A DNA stretch of 64,000 nt from the NCBI GenBank assembly GCA_014960805.1, contig CP063163.1, forward strand, positions 2,560,001 to 2,624,000, written 5' to 3'. The position numbers were made by a program, and so were the translations under genes. This document shows, one piece after another, positions 1 through 8,297 of this stretch (position 1 is its first letter; every line of letters starts with the position of its first letter). Source of the DNA: Cytobacillus suaedae (GTDB taxonomy: Bacteria > Bacillota > Bacilli > Bacillales > Bacillaceae_L). The notes below the pieces were generated by a model. It saw only the letters and a list, made by a program, of their open reading frames with translations. It made no database searches and was not told where the DNA came from.

Positions 1-561
1 TCTAAAAACTACACAAATTACCCCACCGGATATGTTTTGATAAATACCAGTTATACCATTCAATTTAACTTTTACTCCAGTTTCTTCTAAGACTTCTCGA
101 TGAATGGCCTCTTCTAATGTTTCACCTTCTTCTACTTGACCTCCTGGCATTTCCATCGTATCTCGGTGAAAATTACGAACAAGAAGCACCTTTCCCTCCT
201 CATTAGTTATATATCCACTAACAGAAACAATATGTTTAGGTGGATGATATGTGCCAGAGTATGCTGTTGAAGATAAGAAGTCTTGATTACTCTCTATGTA
301 AAGTTCCCCTAATTCCATTCTTTTTTCTTTTGCTTCTTGGTGTAGGTCACTATTTTTAATGAGGTTTTCTATGCTTTCGTAATGTTCGATACTTTTATAT
401 TCCCATATTGCTAAGATCTCATCTTTGTCTTCATTGACCCAACGACCTATTAATTTTGCACCGTGCTTTATTTGGTTTGGATATAAGTAAGAATGAAAGA
501 ATTGATTAAAATCATTTAGTATTTCTGGTTTAATTTTATACGTTTTTCTTCTATATATCAT
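1..561 (-). CDS. NIPSNAP-like domain + Nudix hydrolase (3' end off window)
   Basis: Open minus-strand frame from an ATG at 561 to the window edge (187 codons, no stop). An AGGAGA ribosome site precedes it. Residues 1-75 (MIYRRKTYKIKPEI...) look like a NIPSNAP/antibiotic-monooxygenase-type barrel. From about residue 110 a Nudix fold follows, with the box GGQVEEGETLEEAIHREVLE continuing into ETG, which has the expected Glu cluster for metal binding. It probably hydrolyses a nucleoside diphosphate derivative; the substrate cannot be read from sequence. The C-terminus is missing only because the window ends. Confidence 0.85.
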   Translation of the reverse strand, partial: MIYRRKTYKIKPEILNDFNQFFHSYLYPNQIKHGAKLIGRWVNEDKDEILAIWEYKSIEHYESIENLIKNSDLHQEAKEKRMELGELYIESNQDFLSSTAYSGTYHPPKHIVSVSGYITNEEGKVLLVRNFHRDTMEMPGGQVEEGETLEEAIHREVLEETGVKVKLNGITGIYQNISGGVICVVFR

Positions 562-704
562 TTTTAACATCTCCTTTCCTTTAATTTCCACACAATCACA
601 TAAAAAACCTTCTCAAACTTTCTCAACTTAATTTCTATGCTAAATATTTTATAAGTGGGAAATATATAGACATTAAGCACACATACTTCTAAGGAGACAT
701 TTAC

Positions 705-893
705 ATGACAGAAAGTAAACATTTATATAATGAAGGTACTTATCGGTTTTGGCTAGATACAGAGAATGGCTCACTGCGTTTAAAGTTAAATGGAGACAAG
801 GAACTGTATACTATTCCTAAAAATTCAAAGTTATATGATCGTCTAATGGCTGACCTATTTAGCCAAACAAAGGAAAAAGCCGAGGACAACTAG
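705..893 (+). CDS. Small hypothetical protein (62 aa)
   Basis: Preceded by AAGGAGACATTTAC then ATG, a good ribosome site, and followed at once by a hairpin terminator, so it is a convincing monocistronic gene. The protein is soluble and charged (YRFWLDTENGSLRLKL), predicted to be mostly beta then a C-terminal helix. Family not recognised. Confidence 0.7.
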   Translation: MTESKHLYNEGTYRFWLDTENGSLRLKLNGDKELYTIPKNSKLYDRLMADLFSQTKEKAEDN

Positions 894-896
894 CAC

Positions 897-935
897 AAAC
901 CACTGTACATTAATGTATACAGTGGTTTACTTTTG
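897..935 (+). terminator. Intrinsic terminator of the 62-aa gene
   Basis: AAACCACTGTA and TACAGTGGTTT arms form a 10-11 bp stem just after the stop codon, followed by a T-rich stretch. Confidence 0.75.
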
Positions 936-989
936 ACTTAATTTTTTTAGCTGCTCTTCTAGCACAATCACATCAAAATGAAATTTTCA

Positions 990-1250
990 TTAAATGGTTG
1001 CTACTCTTATATAAAACACCAAATAGGAGACCATTGGAATGAACGTTATAACAACCCCGATAAACCTGGTTTGTTCCGTAAACTGTAATATAAAACCAAC
1101 TAACCACAAAATAAACAATAACATAAAGTACCATCTGTAAGTTGGTGTGTCAGTATCTCCTACTCCTGGTCCACTCAACCAAATTGAAAATAACAAAACA
1201 AACAGCCCTGAAATAGTATTCCAACTATGTCTAACTATTTTTTGAATCAT
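990..1250 (-). CDS. Small membrane protein (86 aa)
   Basis: Three hydrophobic segments (about residues 13-28, 40-58, 63-83) separated by short polar loops. A GGGG stretch lies close to the ATG, so the start is not certain. No family recognised. It lies between short independent genes rather than in an operon. Confidence 0.55.
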   Translation of the reverse strand: MIQKIVRHSWNTISGLFVLLFSIWLSGPGVGDTDTPTYRWYFMLLFILWLVGFILQFTEQTRFIGVVITFIPMVSYLVFYIRVATI

Positions 1251-1359
1251 TTCCCCATTCCTATCTAATTAGAGTAAACTGCCTCAATAATCAAATAACA
1301 CACGCTAACTTCAATTTTACCATTAAATTCCTTATTTTCGGATGGAAACAATATAAAAA

Positions 1360-1396
1360 AAGAGCCGAAAGATCTCGATAACAATCTTTAGCTCTT
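1360..1396 (-). terminator. Intrinsic terminator after the RDD gene
   Basis: On the minus strand AAGAGCTAAAGAT pairs with ATCTTTCGGCTCTT (one bulge) and is followed by seven T. Its outer sequence weakly resembles the TTAG-hairpin elements of the array. Confidence 0.6.
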
Positions 1397-1476
1397 GCTC
1401 AGTACTTAAATATGGATTGAACTTTTAAAGCAACTTCCTTCGCCTAAACATCATTAACGATAAATTTCTTAATTCC

Positions 1477-1905
1477 TTATTCTAGGTATTTTTCAGGCTC
1501 AGGTTCGTCATAAGTTACGTAAGTCCCTGCAACAAAATCATGGATAGCACGCTTATCTTCTCTTAGACCCACCATAAAAGCACTAACTATTATACCGATT
1601 CCTAATGTCAAAACATATACTAAACCAGCAACTAAGTTACGCATAAGCATTGTTCCAAAACCTACTCTTTCACCATCTTCACGCGCTATACGTATCCCTA
1701 ATACTTTCTTGCCAACAGTATATCCATACCAAAATACAGGCAACAGTAAATAATACAGCATTTCTAAAGTTGTTGTTATAGGTTCGTTGTCCATAAAGAA
1801 TTCCTGATATATGATGGATGTAATAATTCCTGATACTAAGAACAGAAAAATTATATCAACTATTGCAGCACCTAACCTAACGCCAAATCCTGCAGGATTG
1901 CTCAT
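1477..1905 (-). CDS. RDD family membrane protein
   Basis: 142 aa starting MSNPAGFGVRLGAAIVDIIF; this ATG is chosen because GGGGGGAAATA precedes it. Typical RDD domain: the Arg of GVRLGA and the Asp of AAIVDII in TM1, then a second TM, GKKVLGIRIAREDGE and a third TM ending with IHDFVAGTYV. RDD proteins are small integral membrane proteins of poorly defined, possibly transport-related, function. The gene is single. Confidence 0.8.
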   Translation of the reverse strand: MSNPAGFGVRLGAAIVDIIFLFLVSGIITSIIYQEFFMDNEPITTTLEMLYYLLLPVFWYGYTVGKKVLGIRIAREDGERVGFGTMLMRNLVAGLVYVLTLGIGIIVSAFMVGLREDKRAIHDFVAGTYVTYDEPEPEKYLE

Positions 1906-1958
1906 TATTTCCCCCCTAACTTCTCCCATTACTTTTAATCATCTAACCTCACAAATTA

Positions 1959-2210
1959 TTAAGGTTCATTCCAAAAGAAAGTAGTGATCATAAAAGGAAT
2001 AACAATTGTAATAACTATGATAAACCCGTTACCAAATAGACCAATATTTTTATAAGTACTCTTATCTGCAAATAACGCTAGAATAAACCCACTTATAGAA
2101 ACAATAACTGCACCCAGTAGAAAGCGATCATTACCTATGAATACTGCAATGTATAAAACTAATCCTACAAAAAATAAGACAGTAGAAACTCCACCAACTT
2201 TGCTTTTCAT
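1959..2210 (-). CDS. Small membrane protein (83 aa)
   Basis: Start MKSKVGGVSTVLFF chosen because GGGGGAAATAAAT precedes the ATG. Three hydrophobic segments cover most of the length, and it ends TTFFWNEP. It may be co-transcribed with the RDD gene 53 bp downstream. Family not recognised. Confidence 0.6.
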   Translation of the reverse strand: MKSKVGGVSTVLFFVGLVLYIAVFIGNDRFLLGAVIVSISGFILALFADKSTYKNIGLFGNGFIIVITIVIPFMITTFFWNEP

Positions 2211-2358
2211 ATTTATTTCCCCCAACCTATACTTATTTTAACATGGTTTTTCCATTAATTGTTATACAAACAATCAAACGGCACCAATCGTCCGTACAAA
2301 GCGATACTTAAATAAATATTAATCCTTTTCTTTTTAATACAATATATTTCATAAAAAT

Positions 2359-2384
2359 AGCGTTAACCCTTTTGGATTAACGCT
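2359..2384 (-). terminator. Intrinsic terminator after the YCII-like gene
   Basis: Perfect AGCGTTAA/TTAACGCT arms; on the minus strand the stem is followed by ATTTTTAT. Flanking TTTTGTTAAATAATTCCCG echoes the TTAG element right box. Confidence 0.6.
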
Positions 2385-2448
2385 TTTGTTAAATAATTCC
2401 CGTTCTTTGGTCATTTGCAATTCATAGGAATAAAGTCACTTTGTAATA

Positions 2449-2817
2449 TTAGTCTTGCTCCGGTAGCTCAAAAACTTGGCGCAATTCGATCTGTCCTTCC
2501 CCATTTCCTTGCGGGTCCGGCATTCGCATTGCCCACTCGATGGCTTCTTCCCTCGACTTCACATCAATCAGAATGAACCCTGCAACCAAATCTTTTGTTT
2601 CCGAAAACGGACCATCCGTAATTACCGGCTTTTCCCCTTGTTTCGGAAACGAAAATCGAATCCCATTAGAACTAGGATGAAGGCCTTTTGCCATTACTCG
2701 AACGCCTGCTCTAACTAATTCCTCATTGTATATCCTCATGGCTTCATTGAGCTCAGAGCTCGGGAGATTTCCGGATTCCGAATTCTTTGAGGCTTTGACA
2801 ATCATCATAAACAGCAT
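2449..2817 (-). CDS. YCII-related (DGPF domain) protein
   Basis: 122 aa with the hallmark DGPFSETKDLVAGFILIDV followed by EEAIEWAMRMP, characteristic of YCII/DGPF-domain proteins. These often sit beside ECF sigma factors, but none is present here. GAGGGAATTTT precedes the ATG. The gene is visibly richer in G+C than its neighbours, which suggests a different origin. Confidence 0.85.
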   Translation of the reverse strand: MLFMMIVKASKNSESGNLPSSELNEAMRIYNEELVRAGVRVMAKGLHPSSNGIRFSFPKQGEKPVITDGPFSETKDLVAGFILIDVKSREEAIEWAMRMPDPQGNGEGQIELRQVFELPEQD

Positions 2818-2888
2818 AAAATTCCCTCTTTTTCTTTTAGTGGTAATTCACCTACTTGAATCTTATAGAAGCTTTGTAAAGGTTTAAA

Positions 2889-3466
2889 TTATCCACCTTG
2901 TCTATCTATAACTTCTCCACTTTCAGATATACCTCGAACTATAGTTTCTTCACCTATATGAAAGTAAAAGCGCTTACCTTTATTAGTAATGATCTCAACT
3001 TCTTGAAATGCTTCTCTTTCCTTGGTTTTTGCTTCTACTGTTACAATTTCAGCATTATTTATTTCACCGAATAGGACGTAAAATTCATGAACTTCATTAC
3101 CTTGATTATCATACTCTCTAAGTGACTCATGATATATTGTCATATTATCATTCTCATAGTGGGTCCATCCATGATGCCCAATGTTTTCCCATCCTACTGC
3201 ATCGTTTCCTTTAAAGAAAGCTACTGCAAGAGCTTCGTACTCTGCTAAAGGAAGTTCCTTTTTATCAGGTGTAGTTGTATACATGACAACCGTTACACCG
3301 TCATGCTGTTCGATATAAATAATATTATTTACTTTATAAGGGATTCCTTTTTGAATTGCCTCTTGAAAATCATCATATTCTCCAAGTTCAAATTAGATAA
3401 GAAACCCCAGATAATCAATCCTACTAATACGATAACAATTATTACGATACTTTTTAACTTTTCCAT
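2889..3466 (-). pseudogene. Frameshifted exported/membrane-anchored protein
   Basis: An N-terminal piece starts at ATG 3466 (GGGAGGGAAT before it; MEKLKSIVIIVIVLVGLIIW, a signal anchor) and runs out of frame near 3390. The frame beside it continues ELGEYDDFQEAIQKGIPYK and then VNNIIYIEQHDGVTVV into the 131-aa ORF that ends at 2889. Restoring one T in a TTT run rejoins them into a protein of about 190 aa with a beta-rich extracytoplasmic domain. This is either a real mutation or a base-calling error. Confidence 0.7.
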
Positions 3467-3652
3467 ATTCCCTCCCCATACAACTAATTTATACAAAAAT
3501 ATAGGTTTATTTTTTCTAGATACAGTAGAAAAAAGGGAATTGCTTAACATATTTAACCTCAATAGAAGAGTCCATTCCATTCTTAATTTTTTTTAGCAAT
3601 CGAACGCTATACTTTAAGTACATAATAAGGATTGGGACCCGCAGTATCTCTA

Positions 3653-4006
3653 TTACTTAATTTCTTCGTAAAATATAATTCTGTTAGAGAAAGGATCTAT
3701 AACTGTTATTTCAATAGTATTCCATGGTGTTTTATTAATAGACGGATTAGAGTATGGATAATCCTTTTGCGATAATAAAGAATGAAATTTTTTTAAATCA
3801 GTTAACTTAATACGAATTGCACTTCCCGGAGAGGAGTCACCATGATGTTCGGAGAGATGTAAAACAGCATCACTTAAAGAAACTTGAATATAAACTGGCA
3901 TATTTGCAGAATACCTATGTTCCCAATCCAATTCAAAACCTAAGTAATTTATGTAAAAAGAATGAGCTACTTCAATATCAAAAATTCGAAAGATAGGTAT
4001 TATCAT
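3653..4006 (-). CDS. VOC/glyoxalase-fold protein (bleomycin-resistance-like)
   Basis: About 117 aa beginning MIIPIFRIFDIEVAHSFYIN. It follows the single-domain VOC pattern: an FYINYLGFELDWEH helix-strand, QVSLSDAVLHLSEHHGD, then TIEITVIDPFSNRIIFYEE with the C-terminal Glu. This type often binds hydrophobic drugs without catalysis. The AGGAG site lies 14 nt upstream of the ATG, which is a little long; a GTG just upstream is the alternative start. Confidence 0.8.
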   Translation of the reverse strand: MIIPIFRIFDIEVAHSFYINYLGFELDWEHRYSANMPVYIQVSLSDAVLHLSEHHGDSSPGSAIRIKLTDLKKFHSLLSQKDYPYSNPSINKTPWNTIEITVIDPFSNRIIFYEEIK

Positions 4007-4232
4007 AGTAAAATATAACACTCCTATTTTGTTTGTTTAAGTTCAATCCTCAAATTCAATGAGCATAAAAATAAGTTCACTATTCTCCTAATAGTAGATA
4101 TTAGGTACCCTACAAGAATCTTCTAAACTTGCCCCTGTTCTGTTTTAAATGGAATTTATATACAGATTATAAGTTTATAGAGTATTAAAACCATACTTTA
4201 TCAAATGTTTTTTTCGAGATATTATACATTTA

Positions 4233-4706
4233 CTAATCAACAATTTCTTTACCAAGATAATCATCAAATTTCCATTCGTCATTAACTTTAATTAGTTTGA
4301 AGGTCTCGATAAATGTTATTTCAGAATCGGAGCCATATGGAGGATAATAAATTGTAGCAGCAACTATTGTCCCATCCTCTGTTCCTCCGTTTTGTTCGAT
4401 GATTTCAATTACATCAAAAGCTCTCCAATTTTTTTCAAATCCTTTTAGTATCTCTTCTCTATCCTTGTAAACAGTGACTTCGGTTCCGCTTGAATCTCTA
4501 AGGGTACTTTCTTCAAATATCTTTTTTTCCTTATCGCTCAACATATCATAAAAAGCACCGAAATCTTTTTTATTGTAGGCTTCATAATACATCTCAACTT
4601 GCTCTTTAGCAGTAATGTTTTTCATATCTTCAATCCATAAATAACCCAATACAAACAATCCGATGATAAGGACGGTGGCTACACTCCAAAGTATTTTTTT
4701 GTTCAT
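4233..4706 (-). CDS. Membrane-anchored NTF2-like protein
   Basis: 157 aa. An N-terminal signal anchor (residues 5-25) is followed by AKEQVEMYYEAYNKKDFGAF, the typical first helix of NTF2-like/SnoaL-type domains, and a beta-rich end (TFIETFKLIKVNDEWKFDDY). AGGAGGTTTTATT precedes the ATG. Probably an extracytoplasmic binding or structural domain; function unknown. Confidence 0.7.
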   Translation of the reverse strand: MNKKILWSVATVLIIGLFVLGYLWIEDMKNITAKEQVEMYYEAYNKKDFGAFYDMLSDKEKKIFEESTLRDSSGTEVTVYKDREEILKGFEKNWRAFDVIEIIEQNGGTEDGTIVAATIYYPPYGSDSEITFIETFKLIKVNDEWKFDDYLGKEIVD

Positions 4707-4856
4707 AATAAAACCTCCTGTTTAATGAATTAATCACATCTCCCCAAAAAAATTCCTTAACCGTAATCAAATAGGTAAGTACCAATGGTAGTAAAAAGAA
4801 AAATATTATGTTTTACTACAGACGTTAAATAAATTTGATATCCGTTCTTCAACAAG

Positions 4857-4885
4857 AGCATCTATTATCCAGGCTAAGTAGATGC
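4857..4885 (-). terminator. Hairpin in intergenic region
   Basis: GCATCTA and TAGATGC arms around a loop, flanked by TTCAACAAGA and CTTTAGCTCTAAATAA. The flanks make it look like a degenerate TTAG-hairpin element. Confidence 0.4.
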
Positions 4886-4932
4886 ATTTCTTTCCTTTAG
4901 CTCTAAATAAAAGTGATACTCCTTACACTTAT

Positions 4933-5214
4933 TCAAGACCTTTTCATATATGCTCGGATATTTAAGTGCAATAGAATTACAGCAATAAGCAATACTCCCT
5001 CCCACGATAGAGCAAACTGTAAAAGGGTTCCTAAAATATGTAAAAATCCTCCGATTATTTCCATAAAAAATAATAAAGGAATTGATATAAGGTAATTTTC
5101 AGTTAAGTTTATATTTCTTGTTATAATCTCGTGTATAAAGTCATTAAGTCTATATCTTTGTTGGGATAAAGATAATAAAATAACCCCGATTATAACTAAC
5201 CACTTATTCATCAT
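4933..5214 (-). CDS. Small membrane protein (93 aa)
   Basis: Start MMNKWLVIIGVILLSLSQQR chosen from AGGGGAGGGTT upstream. Two long hydrophobic segments flank a polar middle (RLNDFIHEIITRNINLTEN), then a third TM near the C-terminus. Unrecognised. Confidence 0.6.
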   Translation of the reverse strand: MMNKWLVIIGVILLSLSQQRYRLNDFIHEIITRNINLTENYLISIPLLFFMEIIGGFLHILGTLLQFALSWEGVLLIAVILLHLNIRAYMKRS

Positions 5215-5320
5215 AACCCTCCCCTCAGTTGATAAATGAAAATTCTGTAAATACAGACCACCCTTAAATGTTAACATAAAAATCAGAATTCAGCTTTCAC
5301 TAAATGACCGATAAAAAACA

Positions 5321-5346
5321 AAATGACCAGCTTCAGCTGATCATTT
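5321..5346 (-). terminator. Intrinsic terminator
   Basis: AAATGACCAGC/GCTGATCATTT arms with a TTCA loop. On the minus strand it is followed by TGTTTTTTA, so it would end transcripts coming from the Nudix remnant. Confidence 0.65.
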
Positions 5347-5481
5347 CATTATTCGAGGAGTACAACCGATATTACGTCATTTTTGGTTCCCATACTTTTT
5401 GAGTTCTGGGTGATACATACTTGATTAACATTAGACTGTCGTCCTTTATTTTAAGTAAAATTTTTCACAATCTGTTTTTAA

Positions 5482-5697
5482 TTATTGTGAAAATGAAAGG
5501 GAATATTGTTTAATAAGGTTTATTATTATAGGATTTAACCCTTCTGGTAACTCATTAGCTTTAAAAAACTTTGCATCCCTAGTTTCTTGACCGTCTGCTT
5601 TAGGAGCTCCATCTTTTATTTCTTTTGAAATATATACAACCGTAACAAGTTAGAAATCATCCCCGTTTGGAAATTTAACAAAAAGCTGTTTTCCTGA
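5482..5697 (-). pseudogene. C-terminal remnant of a Nudix hydrolase
   Basis: The minus-strand reading QLFVKFPNGDDF, stop, LVTVVYISKEIKDGAPKADG, then QETRDAKFFKANELPEGLNP resembles the C-terminal third of Nudix proteins of the kind that end 'KFFxLNELPE'. A TAA interrupts it and no Nudix box is present upstream; the 5' part is replaced by A-rich sequence next to a TTAG-hairpin element. Confidence 0.6.
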
Positions 5698-5771
5698 AAA
5701 AAAAACTGTTTTTTTACAAATAACATATTTCGACAACCGCAAAAAAAATCCCCTTCTTTTTCCACTAATTT

Positions 5772-5830
5772 ACACAGATAGTAAAATAAGCGTTTCTGCT
5801 TGTTCCAGAAGCGCTAACGTTAGCTTAAGA
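5772..5830. repeat. TTAG-hairpin element (leftmost clear copy)
   Basis: Stem AGCGTTTCTG/CAGAAGCGCT with right box CTAACGTTAGCTTAAGAAC. The right box contains the stop codon of the 58-aa gene that follows. Confidence 0.7.
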
Positions 5831-5996
5831 ACTTTTGTTTTTTCTTTTTAACATTACCAATAAAAACGCTCAATAACATAAAGCCAACACCTACTATATT
5901 TAGGGTAACATTACCTAAATTGCCTATGTTATCAATTCTAAGTCCTAAAAAAATCGCACCTAAAAGAATAAGTGGAATAACCAAAAACATCCTCAA
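5820..5996 (-). CDS. Small two-TM protein (58 aa, TTG start)
   Basis: AGGAGGAGAATAAAATA is followed by TTG (LRMFLVIPLILLGAIFLGLR), giving 58 aa with two hydrophobic segments and a Lys-rich tail (VKKKKQKFLS). The TAA stop lies inside the right box of the preceding TTAG-hairpin element, so the element boundary and gene end coincide. No family recognised. Confidence 0.6.
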   Translation of the reverse strand: MRMFLVIPLILLGAIFLGLRIDNIGNLGNVTLNIVGVGFMLLSVFIGNVKKKKQKFLS

Positions 5997-6034
5997 TATT
6001 TTATTCTCCTCCTAAATGTTAACTCTCTTAAATT

Positions 6035-6100
6035 AAACTGCACCAATAGTGAAATAAGCGTTTCTGCTTGTTCCAGAAACGCCCCCGTTAACACAATAAG
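6035..6100. repeat. TTAG-hairpin element
   Basis: Left box ACTGCACCAATAGTGAAAT, stem GCGTTTCTG/CAGAAACGC with loop CTTGTTC, right box CCCCCGTTAACACAATAAG. A full, well-formed copy. Confidence 0.8.
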
Positions 6101-6363
6101 AAAATAAGTAAATTCGGTCACAAATAATTTCCAGCTGAATCATAATATGATTATTCCTTTTGTCTTCATTAACCCTTCGTCCTATCCGTAGATATAAAAT
6201 TTGTTAAACACTTCCGTCACTTCAATTAGAAAAAGACTTTAACCCCTTTTATATAGACACAAATAATCTAATATTATTCAACAAACCTTCTCCAATAGTT
6301 CTATAAGTTCAATATGAATAAAGTAATCCTTCTGAATAAATGAAGATGTACTATAGTTGAGTG
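6101..6363. other. Intergenic stretch with degenerate element copies
   Basis: No supported gene. Sequences near 6210-6250 (CTTCAATTAGAAAAAGACTTTAACCCC-like) and 6275-6362 (ATTCAACAAACCTTCTCC ... CTATAGTTGAGTGC) look like decayed TTAG-hairpin elements. Confidence 0.35.
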
Positions 6364-6765
6364 CTATCTATATTCTATCGCCATACGGAAGTTAGAGATG
6401 ACTCCAACAAGTAATAAAAATGAACAAAACATTTTTTCAAAAGGTGTTCCTAACAATTGTTGTATAAATCCAAAAGACCAGAGTATAACAAAAAACCAAC
6501 ATATTACTGTTATTCCTCTTTTGTATTTAAATGGTGTTGTCTTGCGAACAACAATCGTAAAAACTCCTCCAATACTACAGATAATTATATTAATAATTGA
6601 TATTGGTAGCTGAGTCGCAAAAGATTCAGATCTTCCTCCATTAACCCATGTAAATGGGATAACACCGCTTATAATTAAAACATGGAGTAACAATGTTAAA
6701 GAGTAAAAACAAGCCCCCATAAATACGGCCGTTTTCATATTAATTTTTCTAAGCTTTTCTAACAT
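6364..6765 (-). CDS. Four-TM membrane protein
   Basis: About 133 aa (MLEKLRKINMKTAVFMGACF). Four hydrophobic segments with a short loop WVNGGRSESFATQLP and a central positively charged loop VVRKTTPFKYKRG. GGAAAAG lies just upstream; a TTG five codons earlier is an alternative start. Family not recognised. Confidence 0.6.
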   Translation of the reverse strand: MLEKLRKINMKTAVFMGACFYSLTLLLHVLIISGVIPFTWVNGGRSESFATQLPISIINIIICSIGGVFTIVVRKTTPFKYKRGITVICWFFVILWSFGFIQQLLGTPFEKMFCSFLLLVGVISNFRMAIEYR

Positions 6766-7045
6766 ATGAATCTTTTCCAACTAATATTTGACACCCTAAC
6801 TCCTCCATTATGTCTACTTTAACTTTCATTATTTACTTCCACAGGAAAGAGCATTAATCCTTTTTTGGACAAATACTCTACAATGTCGTATTCAACTAAC
6901 CTTCCCGTTAGTATAAGAAGCGCCTAACTGTTCAAGTTCTTTCGTACCAAATAAGTGATAATAAAATTCTTTTAATATCTAGTAGTTTAGGTCTAATTAT
7001 AAAAATCTCTGCTATTTAATAGTTCAAGATTTTTGCCCTACATAA
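6766..7045. other. Intergenic stretch with gene and repeat debris
   Basis: No intact gene. The minus strand at about 6820-6905 encodes GRLVEYDIVEYLSKKGLMLF followed by PVEVNNES and a stop, which looks like the tail of a lost gene. A half TTAG element (AACTAACCTTCCCGTTAGT) sits at 6888-6930. The carotenoid island begins right after this debris. Confidence 0.35.
6888..6930. repeat. TTAG-hairpin element, half copy
   Basis: Left-box match AACTAACCTTCCCGTTAGTA then ATAAGAAGCGC without a clear partner arm. It marks the array side of the carotenoid island. Confidence 0.5.
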
Positions 7046-7075
7046 AGAAGCCCGGGATCAATCCCCGCGCTTCTC
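7046..7075 (-). terminator. Intrinsic terminator of the carotenoid operon
   Basis: AGAAGC-CGGG and CCCG-GCTTCT arms around ATCAAT form a GC-rich stem 59 bp after the crtQ stop, in DNA richer in G+C than the array. Confidence 0.65.
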
Positions 7076-7133
7076 TATTAAATATTTTATTACCTTATGC
7101 AAAATGCGATCGATCAAACAAGATTAAGTTGGT

Positions 7134-8240
7134 TCAGACCTTAATTTTACGACCCTTCCAACTAACAGAATGGAATATATTCACTCTGATGAAGGAATAC
7201 AGATAGATCCCTACGAAAAACAAAAACAATATCGGATAAAAAGGAAAAACCGTCCATCTGAAATTACCGACCCTGCTGGCAAACCATGCCGTTTGAATCA
7301 TATACAAGATATACAATATTCCACTAAACAGCATTGTAGCAAGGTCCCATTCGGTAATAGAAGAGATCAATGCTCCCGCTGCAATGAAACTGCCGGAAAT
7401 CCAGAAGATAACCATCAGCATGACAACTGGATGAGTTGACTTGGAACCGACGGCAAAACTTTTGCACCAGCCCTCAATCAGGCTTCCCACACCTTCTGGG
7501 TACATGCGCAAAGACATAATACCTTTGCCACCCAGGCATCGAACCGGGAGATCATGTTCAAGAAATGCCTCTCCCAGTGCCAAATCATCCATGATGGCTC
7601 CCTCGATTTTTTTATGCCCACCAGACAAAAAGTAATCATCTTGATTACATAGAATGCATGGCCCGAACGAACCAGCGGTTTTAAACCGCGATCCCCAAAT
7701 CGTAAAAAGATTCATCCCTACCACGACGATGATGTTGAATACAACGGAAATGTGTTCATACAAGCGCTCAACTTTATGAAATGGTTGTAATGCTGTAATG
7801 CCTTTGGCTCCCTTTCCATGATAGAAATGCAACAGATTGCTTAACCCATCTACATTGGTGAATCTCGTATCTGCATCTAAAAATAATAACCAGCTTCCTT
7901 TTGCTTGTTGGGCACCATGCCAGCAGGCTGATGATTTTCCTGCCCCTGGATTCTGCAGAACCTTTGCACCATAGCTTTCCGCGACAGCTGCAGTATTGTC
8001 GGATGAATCGTCGTCCACAACCAGAATTTCAAATTGTCTGAAACGCTGCTCCTGCAATGATTGCAATAACGGTGAGATCCTGCCTTCTTCATTCCTAGCC
8101 GGAATAATGATGGACAGAAACGGAAGACCGGCCGCAGGTCTGGAGGAGAAAACAGGAACCGGTAAAGACCAGAACATGATGCAGCCAATCACAACTGCCA
8201 CAAATCCAATCGCGAGATTAATCACTTCTAAAGCAGTCAT
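7134..8240 (-). CDS. crtQ: Glycosyltransferase family 2, CrtQ-like
   Basis: 368 aa. An N-terminal TM (9-28) is followed by a GT2 domain with LSIIIPARNEE, VVDDDSSDNTA and FLDADT (the metal-binding DxD), then GAIMDDLALGEAF, and three C-terminal TM segments. This matches 4,4'-diaponeurosporenoate glycosyltransferase (CrtQ), which transfers glucose to the carotenoid carboxylate at the membrane. It is the last gene of the operon, 57 bp after crtN. Family assignment is firm; the exact acceptor depends on which of the four desaturase/oxidase paralogues act upstream. Confidence 0.85.
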   Translation of the reverse strand: MTALEVINLAIGFVAVVIGCIMFWSLPVPVFSSRPAAGLPFLSIIIPARNEEGRISPLLQSLQEQRFRQFEILVVDDDSSDNTAAVAESYGAKVLQNPGAGKSSACWHGAQQAKGSWLLFLDADTRFTNVDGLSNLLHFYHGKGAKGITALQPFHKVERLYEHISVVFNIIVVVGMNLFTIWGSRFKTAGSFGPCILCNQDDYFLSGGHKKIEGAIMDDLALGEAFLEHDLPVRCLGGKGIMSLRMYPEGVGSLIEGWCKSFAVGSKSTHPVVMLMVIFWISGSFIAAGALISSITEWDLATMLFSGILYILYMIQTAWFASRVGNFRWTVFPFYPILFLFFVGIYLYSFIRVNIFHSVSWKGRKIKV

Positions 8241-8297
8241 AAAACCTGCCTCCTTCCGCTGCGTGTAAACACAGCTTTTATGATCACTGAAAAGTCT

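Noticed and set aside
2476-2718. 80-aa plus-strand ORF
   Set aside because: Antisense shadow of the YCII-related gene with no ribosome site.
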